The notes: a model not told the origin generated them from the sequence alone. Shown: positions 21,825-32,021, counted from the first letter of the stretch. The stretch is DNA of 64,000 nt from Pandoraea sputorum (GCF_000814845.2 NZ_CP010431.2:5270001-5334000), one strand, 5' to 3'. A program made the numbers and translations.

Positions 21825-23210
21825 TCAATGCGCCGCGAAGGTCACGCGCTCCGGCACCGGCTTGAAGGTGCCGCGCTTGCTCCACAGCGGCATCAGCCAG
21901 AAGAATCCGAAGTAATACAGCGCGCCAATCTGCGAGATGGCCGTCTTCACGGGCGTCGGCTCCTGGATCCCCAGATACCCCAGCACCGCAAAAACAACGA
22001 CGAGAATACCCAGCAACACCTTATGGAAGCCCGGACGGTAACGAATCGACTTCACCGGGCTATGGTCGAGCCACGGCAGGAAGAACAGCGTCACCACCGC
22101 GCCGCCCATCACCACCACGCCCCAGAACTTCGCCTCGGTCAGGTACATCGCCAGCAGCAGCAACACCACACCGCCGGACGCAGCCACCTTGGTCGTCACC
22201 GCAGCCTTCCCCTTGATCCACCAGACCGCCGTGACCAGCACCGCAATGCCCATCAGCAGATGCTTGAAGTCATCGGTCGTGGCGCGCAGCATCGAATAGA
22301 ACGGCGTGAAATACCAGACCGGCGCGATGTGCGGCGGCGTCTTGAGAGGGTCCGACGGGATGAAATTGTTCGCTTCCAGGAAGTAGCCACCCATCGTCGG
22401 CGCAAAGAACACGATCGCCGAGAAGACCATCAGGAACACGCCCACACCCATGATGTCGTGGACCGTGTAGTACGGATGGAACGGAATCCCGTCGAGCGGA
22501 CGGCCGTTGGCGTCCTTCTTGTCCTTGATTTCGACGCCGTCCGGGTTGTTCGACCCGACTTCGTGCAGCGCGATGATGTGCGCAACGATCAGCCCGATGA
22601 GCACCAGCGGAATCGCAATCACGTGGAACGCGAAGAAGCGGTTGAGCGTGGCGTCCGACACCACGTAGTCGCCGCGAATCCACAGCGACAGGTCCGGGCC
22701 GATGAACGGAATCGCCGAGAACAGGTTCACGATCACCTGTGCGCCCCAGTAGGACATCTGGCCCCAAGGCAGCAGATAGCCCATGAACGCCTCGGCCATC
22801 AGACACAGGAAGATCAGGCAGCCGAACACCCACACCAGCTCGCGCGGCTTACGGTACGAGCCGTAAAGCAGCCCGCGGAACATGTGCAGATACACCACGA
22901 CGAAGAACATCGAGGCGCCCGTCGAGTGCATGTAGCGGATGAGCCAGCCCCACGGCACCTCGCGCATGATGTACTCGACCGACGCGAACGCGAGGTTGGC
23001 GTCGGGCTTGTAGTTCATCACCAGGAAGATGCCGGTGAGAATCTGGATCACCAGTACCAGCATGGCCAGCGAGCCGAAGAAGTACCAGAAATTGAAGTTC
23101 TTCGGCGCGTAATACTCGGATGCGTGGTCTTTCCAGAGCTGCGTGAGCGGAAACCGGCGGTCGATCCAGCCCAGCAAGCCCGTCGTGTCGACTTGTTTGT
23201 CGGCGGCCAT
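21825..23210 (-). CDS. petB: Cytochrome b of the bc1 complex
   Basis: The 461-residue membrane protein holds two b haems and the quinol sites. Eight or more helices are visible, with the PEWY-like quinol site near GGYFLEANNFIPSDPLKTPP and the standard words STGASMFFVVVYLHMFRGLL and LPWGQMSYWGAQVIVNLFSA. It starts one base after the petA stop, so translation is coupled. It is full-length for the bacterial form. Confidence 0.96.
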   Translation of the reverse strand: MAADKQVDTTGLLGWIDRRFPLTQLWKDHASEYYAPKNFNFWYFFGSLAMLVLVIQILTGIFLVMNYKPDANLAFASVEYIMREVPWGWLIRYMHSTGASMFFVVVYLHMFRGLLYGSYRKPRELVWVFGCLIFLCLMAEAFMGYLLPWGQMSYWGAQVIVNLFSAIPFIGPDLSLWIRGDYVVSDATLNRFFAFHVIAIPLVLIGLIVAHIIALHEVGSNNPDGVEIKDKKDANGRPLDGIPFHPYYTVHDIMGVGVFLMVFSAIVFFAPTMGGYFLEANNFIPSDPLKTPPHIAPVWYFTPFYSMLRATTDDFKHLLMGIAVLVTAVWWIKGKAAVTTKVAASGGVVLLLLAMYLTEAKFWGVVVMGGAVVTLFFLPWLDHSPVKSIRYRPGFHKVLLGILVVVFAVLGYLGIQEPTPVKTAISQIGALYYFGFFWLMPLWSKRGTFKPVPERVTFAAH

Positions 23211-23825
23211 TTACGCTTCTCCTTTTTCGTCTTTACCGATCACGATCTTGGTGTCGCTCAGGAACATGAAACGAGGAACGTCGAGATTCTTTGGCGCCGG
23301 CTTGTTCTTGAAAACACGGCCAGACATATCGTAGGTCGAACCATGGCACGGGCACAGGAAGCCCGGGTCCTGGCCAAGGGCCGGGATGGTGTTCGCCACA
23401 TAGGGACCGGAAGGGATGCAGCCAAGGTGCGTACAGACGCCGATGACGACGAGCAGATCCTTATGCTCGACGCGCGTGCGGAACTCGTTCTTGGCGTAAT
23501 CGGGCATCGGAAACGAAAACGTTTCCTTGGAGTCCGGATCGGCCAGTTCGGCAGTCACTTTGGACAGCGAAGCCATTTCGTCCGGTGTGCGGCGTACGAT
23601 CCACACGGGAAGGCCGCGCCACGCGACCGTCATCTTCTCGCCGGGCCGCAACGCGCTGACATCGGCTTCGACGGGCGCTCCGCCAGCCTTGGCGCGCTCC
23701 GAAGGTTCGAGGGAACTGACGAAAGGAACCAGTGTTGCAACGCCGCCTACGCCTCCAGCTACGGACGTTGCAATCAATAGGTTCCGGCGGTTGCTGTCGA
23801 CGGCACGTTTCTGATTGTTACTCAT
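23211..23825 (-). CDS. petA: Rieske iron-sulfur subunit of the bc1 complex
   Basis: The 204-residue protein carries the [2Fe-2S] cluster bound by CTHLGCIP and CPCHGSTYD. A twin-arginine signal (SNRRNLL) and a membrane anchor occupy the first 40 residues, so it is a Tat substrate; the tatABC genes lie 3 kb away. The ATG at 23825 is used rather than the GTG at 23837. It is the first gene of petABC. Confidence 0.95.
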   Translation of the reverse strand: MSNNQKRAVDSNRRNLLIATSVAGGVGGVATLVPFVSSLEPSERAKAGGAPVEADVSALRPGEKMTVAWRGLPVWIVRRTPDEMASLSKVTAELADPDSKETFSFPMPDYAKNEFRTRVEHKDLLVVIGVCTHLGCIPSGPYVANTIPALGQDPGFLCPCHGSTYDMSGRVFKNKPAPKNLDVPRFMFLSDTKIVIGKDEKGEA

Positions 23826-23868
23826 CACAAGCCCCACACGGTTGAATTTGTATTTCCGTCAACCTTAA

Positions 23869-23898
23869 ATCATACGCGAGCGTAAATGCCTGAAACAA
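23869..23898 (-). promoter_or_regulatory. Candidate petABC promoter
   Basis: On the minus strand TTGTTT (23893-23898) and TATGAT (23869-23874) are separated by 18 bases, about 45 bases ahead of the petA start. It is the best sigma70-like pair in this 313-base gap. Confidence 0.4.
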
Positions 23899-24031
23899 CG
23901 GCTAAACGCCCCAGTCTCCTAGTGGTTTTCGCGTATTTTCAAAGGATTAACGTACCCTGCGGGTGGCTACCGCCCACCCGGGGTTTCGCTTTTGGGATGC
24001 TGCTCGAGAACCGCTATCATCGCCGCTTTCG

Positions 24032-24060
24032 TTGACGCGTGCACGACATTTAGTCATCAT
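24032..24060 (+). promoter_or_regulatory. Candidate mscL promoter
   Basis: TTGACG (24032-24037) and CATCAT (24055-24060) are separated by 17 bases and lie about 80 bases before mscL. The -35 is good and the -10 is weak. The rest of the petA to mscL gap (23826-24138) shows nothing else I can name. Confidence 0.4.
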
Positions 24061-24138
24061 TTTCCTTGTCTCGCCCCGGTGACATCGTGCGTGACAGCGA
24101 TGCTCCCTGGCCACTCATTAAAACAGCGGAGGAATGGC

Positions 24139-24585
24139 ATGAGCTTCATGTCGGAATTCAAGGAATTTGCCGTCAAAGGCAATGTGATCGATCTGGCCGT
24201 CGGTGTGATCATCGGCGGGGCCTTCGGCAAGATCGTCGACTCGGTGGTCAAAGACCTGATCATGCCGATCGTCGGCGCGATCTTCGGCGGACTGGACTTC
24301 TCGAGCAAATTCATCCTGCTCGGCACCATCCCGCCTGACTTCAAAGGCAACCCTACGTCCTACGCCGACCTGACCAAAGCCGGTGTTGCCGTGTTCGGCT
24401 ACGGCAACTTCATCACCGTCGCCCTGAACTTCCTGATTCTGGCGTTCATCATCTTCATGATGGTCAAGCAGATCAACCGCCTGAAGCGTCCGGAGCCGGA
24501 AGCCCCGGCCGCCCCGGCACCCACCCCGGAAGATATTGTTTTGCTGCGCGAAATCCGCGACAGCCTCAAAAAGCAGAACGGGTAA
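24139..24585 (+). CDS. mscL: Large-conductance mechanosensitive channel
   Basis: The 148-residue protein opens under membrane stretch to release solutes. It begins [20 protein letters not shown], the typical MscL start, with first helix [20 protein letters not shown], a second helix [20 protein letters not shown], and a charged C-terminal bundle. GCGGAGGA lies five bases before the ATG. It is a single gene in the opposite direction to petABC. Confidence 0.96.
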   Translation: MSFMSEFKEFAVKGNVIDLAVGVIIGGAFGKIVDSVVKDLIMPIVGAIFGGLDFSSKFILLGTIPPDFKGNPTSYADLTKAGVAVFGYGNFITVALNFLILAFIIFMMVKQINRLKRPEPEAPAAPAPTPEDIVLLREIRDSLKKQNG

Positions 24586-24608
24586 GGCAACCGCAAGAAC
24601 CGCCTGAA

Positions 24609-24637
24609 GCCGCCGCCCCTCGGGTGGCGGCCTTTGC
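24609..24637 (+). terminator. Terminator hairpin after mscL
   Basis: A GC-rich stem GCCGCCGCCC / GGGTGGCGGC (one wobble pair) is followed by CCTTTG. It lies 24 bases after the mscL stop. The T-run is short, so it is of moderate strength. Confidence 0.6.
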
Positions 24638-24648
24638 TACCCCCGGTC

Positions 24649-25398
24649 TCAGGCCGGGTTCGGCATATCGAAGAATCGATGTTCGAGTCCGAAGCGTTCG
24701 GCGACATGCTCGCCGAGCGCGCGCGCGCCGCCACGCTCGGTCGCGTGATGCCCCGCCGCCAGATACCCCACGCCGCTTTCCATCGCGAGGTGCTGTGTGG
24801 GTTCGGACACCTCACCACTGATATACACGTCCGCCCCGGCGGCAATCGCCGCTTCGAAGAAGCCCTGCGCCCCACCGGTACACCACGCCACCCGACTCAC
24901 TTGACGGCCGGGGTCGCCCAGCATCAGGGGTTGGCGTCCCAATTGGGTTTCGACGTGCGCCGCGAGGGCCGCCAGCGTCATCGGTTGCGCGGGCGCGCCG
25001 AGCCATCCGAGCTGATCGGGGCCGAAACGGCCACCATCGTCGGCGAATCCCAGCAGTTTGCCCAGTTGGGCGTTGTTGCCAAGCTCAGGATGCGCGTCGA
25101 GCGGCAAGTGGTAAGCGAACAGACTGATGTCGTGACCGATCAGCAACCCGAGACGCTTGCGCTTCATCCCGGTAATGCGGGCATCTTCGTTCTTCCAGAA
25201 ATAACCGTGATGAACGAGCACGGCATCCGCGCCCCAGTCGCGGGCGGCTTCGAGAAATGCCAGGCTGGCGGTCACACCGCTGGCGATTTTCTTTATCTCG
25301 CTGCGCCCTTCGACTTGTAGGCCGTTCGGGCAGTAATCGCGAAATTGCGCGGTTTGCAGGGTATCGTTCAGATACAATTCGAGTTCAACACGATTCAT
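24649..25398 (-). CDS. Nif3-like dinuclear metal-centre protein
   Basis: The 249-residue protein belongs to the Nif3/YbgI family of hexameric toroid proteins with a dimetal site. Metal ligands are seen in [11 protein letters not shown] and, near the end, [16 protein letters not shown] and GHHATERGG. Biological role of the family is not settled. It is divergent from the algW-like gene with 18 bases between the starts, so promoter elements must overlap the coding regions. Confidence 0.93.
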   Translation of the reverse strand: MNRVELELYLNDTLQTAQFRDYCPNGLQVEGRSEIKKIASGVTASLAFLEAARDWGADAVLVHHGYFWKNEDARITGMKRKRLGLLIGHDISLFAYHLPLDAHPELGNNAQLGKLLGFADDGGRFGPDQLGWLGAPAQPMTLAALAAHVETQLGRQPLMLGDPGRQVSRVAWCTGGAQGFFEAAIAAGADVYISGEVSEPTQHLAMESGVGYLAAGHHATERGGARALGEHVAERFGLEHRFFDMPNPA

Positions 25399-25416
25399 AT
25401 AAGGCCTCGCTTCTTC

Positions 25417-26634
25417 ATGCTCAGACGCTTCTGGCTACTGTTCGCGCAAGCGGTCACCGTGCTGCTTGCGTTGCTCTTCATCATCGCCACTCTCAAGCCT
25501 CAGTGGCTGCAACGCCAGGGTTCCTTCGGCAAGCAACTCGCCAATCCGATCATCGCCTTGCAGGAAGTCGCGCCGAGTCTGTCCGACAAACCGGCAGCGG
25601 GTTCCTATGCGGATGGCGCACAAAAGGCCATGCCCGCGGTCGTCAGCATCTTTTCCAGCAAGGAACAAAAGCAGAATCGCGACCCGCGCCTCGATGATCC
25701 GCTGTTCCGCTATTTCTTCGGAGACGGCGGCGGCACGGTGCGTCAGGACCCGGTATCGAGCCTCGGTTCTGGCGTGATCGTGAGCAGCGAAGGCTATATT
25801 CTCACGAATCATCACGTGGTGGATGGTGCCGACGAGATCGAAGTCGCCCTCGCCGACGGCCGCAAAGCCCGCGCCAAGCTGGTCGGCAGCGACCCCGAGA
25901 CCGATCTGGCCGTGCTCAAGATCACGCTCGACAATCTGCCCGCCATCACCCTCGGCCGTATGGAGCAGGTGCGCGTGGGCGACGTGGTGCTCGCCATCGG
26001 CAACCCGTTCGGCGTCGGCCAGACGGTCACGATGGGTATCATCAGCGCGCTGGGCCGCAACCACCTCGACATCAGCACGTTCGAGAACTTCATTCAGACG
26101 GATGCCGCCATCAACCCCGGTAACTCGGGCGGCGCGCTGGTCGACGTGAACGGCAATCTGCTGGGTATCAACACGGCGATCTACTCGCGCAGCGGTGGCA
26201 ATATGGGCATCGGCTTTGCGATTCCCGTGTCGACGGCGCGCTCGGTGCTCGAAAGCATCATCACGACCGGCGGCGTCACGCGCGGCTGGGTCGGTGTCGA
26301 ACCGCAGGACATTACCTCGGATATCGCCGAGTCGTTCGGCCTGCAACAGGATTCCGGCGTCATCATCGCGGGCGTCGTGCAGGGTGGTCCGGCCGACAAG
26401 GCAGGCGTCCAGCCGGGCGACATCCTGACGAAGGTGAACGACGAGTCGATTCGCGACACGACCGAGTTGCTCAACGTCATCGCCCAGATCAAGCCGGGCA
26501 CGCAGACCAAGCTGCACGTCACGCGCAAGAAGAAGGAACTGGATCTGACGGTGACGATCGGCAAGCGTCCGCCGCCGCCCAAGCGCGCAGCGCAGGACGA
26601 GGACGACGGCAGCGACGAAAACAACGCTGACTGA
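25417..26634 (+). CDS. Periplasmic AlgW/DegS-like serine protease
   Basis: The 405-residue protein has an N-terminal membrane helix (6-24), a trypsin-like domain with His133, Asp163 and Ser237 (PGNSGG), and one PDZ domain (about 285-375). One PDZ and a membrane anchor make it like DegS and AlgW, which cleave an anti-sigma factor in envelope stress. The C-terminus has an acidic tail. Some Burkholderia annotation calls such genes degQ or mucD. The ATG at 25417 gives a proper N-terminal anchor. A terminator follows. Confidence 0.9.
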   Translation: MLRRFWLLFAQAVTVLLALLFIIATLKPQWLQRQGSFGKQLANPIIALQEVAPSLSDKPAAGSYADGAQKAMPAVVSIFSSKEQKQNRDPRLDDPLFRYFFGDGGGTVRQDPVSSLGSGVIVSSEGYILTNHHVVDGADEIEVALADGRKARAKLVGSDPETDLAVLKITLDNLPAITLGRMEQVRVGDVVLAIGNPFGVGQTVTMGIISALGRNHLDISTFENFIQTDAAINPGNSGGALVDVNGNLLGINTAIYSRSGGNMGIGFAIPVSTARSVLESIITTGGVTRGWVGVEPQDITSDIAESFGLQQDSGVIIAGVVQGGPADKAGVQPGDILTKVNDESIRDTTELLNVIAQIKPGTQTKLHVTRKKKELDLTVTIGKRPPPPKRAAQDEDDGSDENNAD

Positions 26635-26654
26635 AGTCCCGGAATCAAGAAAAC

Positions 26655-26688
26655 ACGGCTGCGCTTTCCGCGCGGCCGTTTTTCTTTA
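26655..26688 (+). terminator. Terminator after the algW-like gene
   Basis: The stem ACGGCTGCGC / GCGCGGCCGT (one wobble pair) with loop TTTCC is followed by TTTTTCTTT. It lies 20 bases after the protease stop. Confidence 0.8.
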
Positions 26689-26693
26689 TGCCC

Positions 26694-26724
26694 AACAAAA
26701 AAGCACGGGACGAAACCCGTGCTT
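26694..26724 (-). terminator. Terminator after tatC
   Basis: The perfect nine-base stem AAGCACGGG / CCCGTGCTT is followed on the minus strand by a run of T residues. It ends the leftward transcript that includes tatABC and faces the protease terminator. Confidence 0.85.
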
Positions 26725-26750
26725 CCTTGTGTTGACCCGGCAGGCGGCGA

Positions 26751-27545
26751 TCAGGACGTTGCCTTGCCGTCCTCTTCGTTGTTCTCGCCGTTGGGGGCAT
26801 GCCCCTGTTTGACGAAGATCCGTGCAGCAATAAGGCCCAGCTCATAGAGGATACAGAGCGGTACGGCCAGCATCAGTTGCGAGAGAATGTCCGGCGGCGT
26901 GACGACAGCGGCCAGCACGAACGCCCCGACCACCACATACGGACGAATCTGCTTGAGCTTGGCGATGCTCACCACGCCCATGCGTGCGAGCACCACGACC
27001 ACCACCGGCACTTCGAACGTCACGCCAAACGCCATGAACATCGTCAGCACGAAGCTCAGGTAGTTGTCGATGTCGGTGTTCATCTCCGCGCCAAGGGGTG
27101 CGTTGTAGTGCGCGATGAAGTGAAACACCGTCGGGAAGACGAGGAAATACGCGAACGCCATGCCGATCAGGAACAGCGAGTAACTGCTCACAACCAGCGG
27201 CATCACCAGCTTCTTCTCGTGCTGATACAGCCCCGGTGCGATAAACGCCCACACCTGATACAGCACAATGGGCAGCGCAATCACGAACGCGACCATCAGC
27301 GTGACCTTCATCGGGACGAAAAACGAACCGGTGATGTCGGTGACGATCAGTTTGCCGTCGGCGGGCAGCGATTGGGTGAGCGGCCGGGCGAGCAGCCGGA
27401 AGATGTCCGGGGCCCAGTAGACCAGCGACAGGAAGACCACGATCACGGACGTGCCCGCACGAATGATGCGGTTGCGCAGCTCGACCAGATGCGAGATGAA
27501 GGTCTCTTCGGTGCCCCCTTCGGGGATTTGTTTCTCGTCGCTCAC
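26751..27545 (-). CDS. tatC: Sec-independent protein translocase TatC
   Basis: The 264-residue membrane protein is the twin-arginine signal receptor. Six helices and family words ISHLVELRNRIIRAG, FFVPMKVTLMVAFVIALPIV and FVLAAVVTPPDILSQ are seen. It is the last gene of tatABC, 75 bases after tatB. The C-terminus is a short acidic tail. Confidence 0.97.
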   Translation of the reverse strand: MSDEKQIPEGGTEETFISHLVELRNRIIRAGTSVIVVFLSLVYWAPDIFRLLARPLTQSLPADGKLIVTDITGSFFVPMKVTLMVAFVIALPIVLYQVWAFIAPGLYQHEKKLVMPLVVSSYSLFLIGMAFAYFLVFPTVFHFIAHYNAPLGAEMNTDIDNYLSFVLTMFMAFGVTFEVPVVVVVLARMGVVSIAKLKQIRPYVVVGAFVLAAVVTPPDILSQLMLAVPLCILYELGLIAARIFVKQGHAPNGENNEEDGKATS

Positions 27546-27620
27546 GTCGACTTATCCAGGAATGAAGCCAGCACAGTGCCTGATGGCAGGAAGTTCGGCG
27601 CGATTATGCCTCGGAAGGCC

Positions 27621-28163
27621 TCAGAAGAACTTGATGGGCCGGCGCAGCTTGGCCGGTGTGTGACGCGCCACGCGCGCCGCACCCGACTGCACCTGCGTGC
27701 GCGTCGTGCTGGCCTGCTTGAACCACATGGGTGTCGCTGCCCGGCGCACACGCCAGTTGCGACGCTTGGGCTTCGCGCGGAGGCTCGACGTCACCACCGG
27801 TTCGGACAGATAGCTGTCGGAGTACCCGGTCGCGGCATCGGTACCGCCCCCCGCGATCTCGTTCGACGACGTACCGGTGGCGCTCGCCCAGGCGTCGTTG
27901 AGCGACGCCTCCTGCTCGTGCAACTGCTTCTGAACGGTGTTCTGCGCACTGCGGGCCGCGTCCTCGAACTGGTTGCGCATGTTGCGCAGCTCGTCGAGTT
28001 CCATCTCGCGGCTCACTTCGGCCTTCACGTCGTTGATATAGCGTTGGGCGCGGCCAAACAGCGCGCCCGCCGTGCGCGCCACTTTAGGCAGGCGTTCGGG
28101 ACCGATCACGACCAGCGCAACCACGCCGATCAACATCAGTTTGGAAAGGCCGAGATCGATCAT
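27621..28163 (-). CDS. tatB: Sec-independent protein translocase TatB
   Basis: The 180-residue protein has one N-terminal helix (MIDLGLSKLMLIGVVALVVI followed by GPERLP), then an amphipathic helix and a long Lys/Arg-rich tail. The GPERLP hinge is typical of TatB. It lies 12 bases after tatA. It forms the receptor complex with TatC. Confidence 0.95.
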   Translation of the reverse strand: MIDLGLSKLMLIGVVALVVIGPERLPKVARTAGALFGRAQRYINDVKAEVSREMELDELRNMRNQFEDAARSAQNTVQKQLHEQEASLNDAWASATGTSSNEIAGGGTDAATGYSDSYLSEPVVTSSLRAKPKRRNWRVRRAATPMWFKQASTTRTQVQSGAARVARHTPAKLRRPIKFF

Positions 28164-28175
28164 GTCGACGCCGGC

Positions 28176-28418
28176 TTAGCCTTGCTTGTGATTGCTCGCG
28201 TCCTTGGCCTGCACGTCGATGGTGGTCGAATCGCGCAGTTCCTTGGCAGCCGCCGGATCTTCCTTGGACGGGGAGGCTTCGCCTTCCTTCATACCGTCCT
28301 TGAAGCCTTTGACCGCACCGCCCAGATCACTACCCATATTGCGCAGCTTCTTGGTGCCGAAAACCATCATCACGATCACCAGCACGATCAGCCAGTGCCA
28401 AATACTCAACGAACCCAT
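28176..28418 (-). CDS. tatA: Sec-independent protein translocase TatA
   Basis: The 80-residue protein begins [20 protein letters not shown] and continues with the [20 protein letters not shown] amphipathic helix, as in TatA. The ATG at 28418 has AGGAG seven bases ahead; a GTG two codons earlier is too close to that site. It forms the pore ring of the Tat system. Confidence 0.96.
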   Translation of the reverse strand: MGSLSIWHWLIVLVIVMMVFGTKKLRNMGSDLGGAVKGFKDGMKEGEASPSKEDPAAAKELRDSTTIDVQAKDASNHKQG

Positions 28419-28710
28419 GACCACTCTCCTTGCGTTTACCTACCTCTGCCGCGTCGCGACGAGGTTTTATCGAGCCCCACTGCGCAGGCCCTCCGGCCTT
28501 TGGCGCAGTGCGCTATGTTTGCCCCTTGTTACGCAACCATGTGCCCCATTGTGGCACATTGCGCGTCACGTCCAGCATCGTAACCGGGCGCGGCGCCGGG
28601 TAGAAATAAATGTTTCGTGAAACCTATCCCGATGCGGGCGCGTTGCACCATTCCATCACATAACGCGGCAAACCGTCGCGATATTCCCAGACTTTGCTGT
28701 CACGCTGACG
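28419..28710. other. Gap between hinT and tatA with two hairpins
   Basis: A 33-base hairpin at 28478-28510 (CACTGCGC / GCGCAGTG with an inner AGGCC / GGCCTT) and a small one near 28530-28553 (ATGTGCC / GGCACAT) are seen. Neither has a T-run. They may be a factor-dependent terminator or control sites for tatA. No gene is seen. Confidence 0.45.
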
Positions 28711-29085
28711 TTACATGCGCTTCCACGGCCGCGGTCCGGCCAGAATGTGCATGTGAAGATGATAAACCTCCTGCCCACCCCCCGGCCCGGTGTTCATCAC
28801 CACGCGAAACCCGTTGCCGTCGATGTTCGACGCGTCGCCATCGAAGGCATAACCCTGCTCACGGGCCAGCTTTGGCGCGAGCAGCATCATCTTGCCGAGC
28901 AGCGCCTGATCTTCCGGCTGGCAGTCCTGCAACGTGGCGATGTGCTTGCGCGGAACCATGAGCAGGTGCAGGTCGGCGGCCGGATTGATGTCCTTGAACA
29001 CCACCACGTCGTCGTCGCTATAGACCTGCGCGCTCGGGATCTGCCCGGCGACGATCTTGCAGAAGATACAGTTGTCGTGCGTCAT
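28711..29085 (-). CDS. hinT: HIT family purine nucleoside phosphoramidase (HinT)
   Basis: The 124-residue enzyme hydrolyses adenosine phosphoramidates. The histidine triad HLHMH is at 109-113, and the zinc-type start DNCIFCKIVAGQIPSAQVYS is present. It lies between the small membrane-protein gene and tatA, as in many betaproteobacteria. Confidence 0.94.
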   Translation of the reverse strand: MTHDNCIFCKIVAGQIPSAQVYSDDDVVVFKDINPAADLHLLMVPRKHIATLQDCQPEDQALLGKMMLLAPKLAREQGYAFDGDASNIDGNGFRVVMNTGPGGGQEVYHLHMHILAGPRPWKRM

Positions 29086-29139
29086 GCTTGTGTCTTCCTC
29101 TCGAATGCTCTGATGAATCGAAGCGCCACCCTGCGTACG

Positions 29140-29553
29140 TCAGGCGCGCGTCGCGTACATAGGTTTGTTGTCGTTCAGATACAGCCAGCCCTTGACGATC
29201 CGGTACAGCGTCCAGATGCCCAGCACCCAGAGAATCGCGAACCCGACCACCACGACGGCAAGCGCCACGCCCAGCACCGCCCAGACCACCGACCACCAGA
29301 AGGTGCGGATTTGCCAGGTGAAATGCGACGCGTACAGCGTGCCGGCCGCGTCGTCGCGCTTGATGTAGTTGATGATGATGGCCACGATGGCGGTCACGCC
29401 GCCCGTGAGCCAGAACAGCGCATACAGCGCGTAGAGCACGTGCGTGAGCTTGCGCATGGCACGTTCCTGCTCCTCGCTAGGCGCGCTCGCGACCGACGTC
29501 GTGTTGACGGTATAGGGATGGCCCGGGCCGCCGGATTGTTGCGGATCGTTCAT
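29140..29553 (-). CDS. Small membrane protein (DUF4870-like)
   Basis: The 137-residue protein has a hydrophilic N-terminal 35 residues, then three membrane helices (LTHVLYALYALFWLTGGVTA, WWSVVWAVLGVALAVVVVGF and beyond). The layout resembles DUF4870 proteins of unknown role. An AGGAG site precedes the ATG at 29553. It sits behind hisE in the same direction. Confidence 0.75.
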   Translation of the reverse strand: MNDPQQSGGPGHPYTVNTTSVASAPSEEQERAMRKLTHVLYALYALFWLTGGVTAIVAIIINYIKRDDAAGTLYASHFTWQIRTFWWSVVWAVLGVALAVVVVGFAILWVLGIWTLYRIVKGWLYLNDNKPMYATRA

Positions 29554-29672
29554 GAAGCGTCTCCTCTTGAGAGCCTGCGTGATGAGCGTGATGACTCGGC
29601 AGTGTCGGACAAATGGAGTGCAGAAAGCAAAGTGGCTGGGGGGCTGCCGCCAGACAGCGGCAGACGCCGATA

Positions 29673-30029
29673 TCAGTCCGCGTGTTCGCCGCGCGTGCCG
29701 CGCTGCGCCTTCTCGACAAGACCCGACAGCCCTTCGCGGCGCGCCAGCTCGGCGAGCACTTCGTTCGGGCTCAGGTCGTGGTGAGCGAGCAGCACCATGC
29801 AGTGGAACCACAGATCGGCCGTCTCGTTGACGAGCTTCTGACGCAGATCGTCCGCTCCGCCAATGCGAATGTCCTTGGCCGCGAGCACGACTTCGGTCGC
29901 TTCTTCGCCGATCTTCTTGCAGATGGCGTCGTCGCCCTTGTGAAACAGACGGGCAACGTACGACTTGTCGGGATCGGCGCCTTTGCGCGACGCGATCACT
30001 TCGGCAACACGCTCGAGCGTATCGTTCAT
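29673..30029 (-). CDS. hisE: Phosphoribosyl-ATP pyrophosphatase
   Basis: The 118-residue enzyme makes the second step of histidine synthesis (PR-ATP to PR-AMP). It has the MazG-like words [32 protein letters not shown] and [14 protein letters not shown]. HisE and HisI are separate genes here, five bases apart. Confidence 0.96.
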   Translation of the reverse strand: MNDTLERVAEVIASRKGADPDKSYVARLFHKGDDAICKKIGEEATEVVLAAKDIRIGGADDLRQKLVNETADLWFHCMVLLAHHDLSPNEVLAELARREGLSGLVEKAQRGTRGEHAD

Positions 30030-30034
30030 GGCAA

Positions 30035-30433
30035 TCACTTGTAGATCTTGTTCGGGTCCTTGAGCACCGGCTCGACGGTGGTCCACTGACCTTCCGCAGC
30101 GTTGCCCTCGAACTTCTGGAAGAAGCAGGAATGACGGCCCGTGTGACAGGCGATGCCATCGTTCTGCGTCACCTTGAGCAGCACGACGTCTTCGTCGCAA
30201 TCGAGACGGATCTCGTGCACTTTCTGCACGTGTCCCGACTCTTCGCCCTTGTGCCACAAACGCTTGCGCGAACGCGAGTAGTAGACGGCCTCGCCGATTT
30301 CCACGGTGCGCGCGAGCGCTTCGCGGTTCATCCAGGCGAACATCAGCACGTCGTTGCTGCCGACTTCCTGCGCAATCACGGGCACGAGGCCCTGCGCGTC
30401 CCAACTTACCTTGTCCAGCCAGTCTTGCGTCAT
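30035..30433 (-). CDS. hisI: Phosphoribosyl-AMP cyclohydrolase
   Basis: The 132-residue enzyme opens the purine ring of PR-AMP in the third step of histidine synthesis. Zinc and substrate ligands appear in [12 protein letters not shown] and [29 protein letters not shown] is the family signature. It follows hisF by 26 bases. Confidence 0.97.
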   Translation of the reverse strand: MTQDWLDKVSWDAQGLVPVIAQEVGSNDVLMFAWMNREALARTVEIGEAVYYSRSRKRLWHKGEESGHVQKVHEIRLDCDEDVVLLKVTQNDGIACHTGRHSCFFQKFEGNAAEGQWTTVEPVLKDPNKIYK

Positions 30434-30459
30434 GATGCGTCGAGTCCCGTTCAGAGGCC

Positions 30460-31233
30460 TTACAGACGTACGGAAATGCCCTTATCGGCCATGAAGCGCT
30501 TCGCTTCGCCGACGGTGTGCTCGCCGTAGTGGAAGATGCTCGCGGCCAGCACGGCATCCGCGTGGCCTTCGGTCACGCCGTTGGCCAGATCGGCCAGCGA
30601 ACCCACGCCGCCCGAGGCGATCACGGGAATGCTCACCGCGTCGGAGACGGCGCGCGTGAGCGCCAGGTCGAAGCCGCTCTTGGTGCCGTCGCGGTCCATG
30701 CTCGTGAGCAGGATTTCGCCAGCGCCCAGCGCCTCGATCTGTTTGGCCCAGGCCACAGCGTCCAGACCGGTGTTCTTGCGACCGCCGTGCGTGAAGACTT
30801 CCCAGCGCGGCGCTTCGCCGTCGGCTGAGACACGCTTGGCGTCAATGGCCACGACGATGCATTGCGAGCCGTACTTGGCTGCCGCATCGGCGACCAGTTG
30901 CGGATTCGCGACGGCCGACGAGTTCATGCTGACCTTGTCCGCACCGGCATTGAGCAGACGACGAACGTCTGCCACTTCGCGCACGCCACCGCCCACCGTG
31001 AGGGGGATGAAGACCTGCGCGGCCACCGCTTCGATGATCGGCAAAATGAGATCGCGTCCGTCGGAGGTCGCGGTGATGTCGAGGAACGTCAGTTCGTCCG
31101 CGCCCTGCTCGTCATAACGGCGGGCGATCTCGACGGGGTCGCCCGCGTCGCGAAGTTCGACGAAGTTGACGCCCTTGACCACGCGGCCGGCCGTCACGTC
31201 CAGACACGGGATGATGCGTTTAGCGAGAGCCAT
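30460..31233 (-). CDS. hisF: Imidazole glycerol phosphate synthase, cyclase subunit
   Basis: The 257-residue TIM barrel works with HisH to make imidazole glycerol phosphate and AICAR. It begins [20 protein letters not shown], with catalytic Asp in PCLDV and in [10 protein letters not shown], and phosphate sites GGG and GGVGS. Start ATG at 31233 fits the family N-terminus. Confidence 0.97.
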   Translation of the reverse strand: MALAKRIIPCLDVTAGRVVKGVNFVELRDAGDPVEIARRYDEQGADELTFLDITATSDGRDLILPIIEAVAAQVFIPLTVGGGVREVADVRRLLNAGADKVSMNSSAVANPQLVADAAAKYGSQCIVVAIDAKRVSADGEAPRWEVFTHGGRKNTGLDAVAWAKQIEALGAGEILLTSMDRDGTKSGFDLALTRAVSDAVSIPVIASGGVGSLADLANGVTEGHADAVLAASIFHYGEHTVGEAKRFMADKGISVRL

Positions 31234-31271
31234 GATGTTGGCACGCGAGACGGCCGCAGCCGTAATCCCGC

Positions 31272-32021
31272 TTATGCCGCTCCTTCGGAAAGCTCGTCGG
31301 CACGCGTTTGCGCCGACGAGAAATTCAGATCGCCCGAGTAGATGGCACGGCCGCAGATGACGCCTTCGACGCCCTCGCTCTCGACCTTGCACAGCGCATC
31401 GATGTCGCCCAGATTCGACAGTCCGCCGCTGGCGATCACCGGCACGGTCACCGCCTGCGCGAGGCGCACCGTCGCGTCGATGTTGATGCCCTGGAGCATG
31501 CCATCGCGGCCGATGTCGGTGTAGATGATCGATTCGACGCCGTAGTCCTCGAACTTGCGCGCCAGATCCACGACTTCGTGGCCGGTGAGCTTGCTCCAGC
31601 CATCGGTGGCAACCTTGCCGTCCTTGGCGTCGAGGCCGACGATGATGTGGCCGCCGAACGCGCTGCAGGCGTCGCGCAGGAAACCGGGGTTCTTCACGGC
31701 TGCCGTACCGATGATGACGTACGACAGACCGGCGTCGAGAAAGCGCTCGATGGTGCCCAGGTCGCGAATGCCGCCGCCCAGTTGCACGGGGATGTCGGCG
31801 CCGACTTCCTCGATGATGGCGTGGATGGCCGCTTCGTTACGCGGCTTGCCAGCAAATGCACCGTTCAAGTCCACCAGATGAAGGCGGCGCGCACCTTGCT
31901 CGACCCAATGTCGAGCCATGGCGGCGGGGTCCTCCGAGAATACGGTGGCTTGATCCATGTCGCCTTGTTTAAGGCGAACACATTGACCGTCTTTAAGGTC
32001 GATGGCCGGGATGAGCAGCAT
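31272..32021 (-). CDS. hisA: Phosphoribosylformimino-5-aminoimidazole carboxamide ribotide isomerase
   Basis: The 249-residue TIM barrel isomerises ProFAR in step four. It begins [20 protein letters not shown] and has the second catalytic Asp in [12 protein letters not shown]. The ATG at 32021 is preferred to a TTG six bases earlier. A 191-base gap separates it from hisH. Confidence 0.97.
   Translation of the reverse strand: MLLIPAIDLKDGQCVRLKQGDMDQATVFSEDPAAMARHWVEQGARRLHLVDLNGAFAGKPRNEAAIHAIIEEVGADIPVQLGGGIRDLGTIERFLDAGLSYVIIGTAAVKNPGFLRDACSAFGGHIIVGLDAKDGKVATDGWSKLTGHEVVDLARKFEDYGVESIIYTDIGRDGMLQGINIDATVRLAQAVTVPVIASGGLSNLGDIDALCKVESEGVEGVICGRAIYSGDLNFSSAQTRADELSEGAA

Noticed and set aside
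21819..23780. A 653-residue open frame on the plus strand opposite petB and petA
   Set aside because: Arg/His/Glu-rich composition and exact antisense position to conserved bc1 genes show it to be a high-GC shadow frame.
26799..28583. A 594-residue plus-strand frame opposite tatABC
   Set aside because: It is the reverse shadow of tatC, tatB and tatA, with no domain-like pattern.
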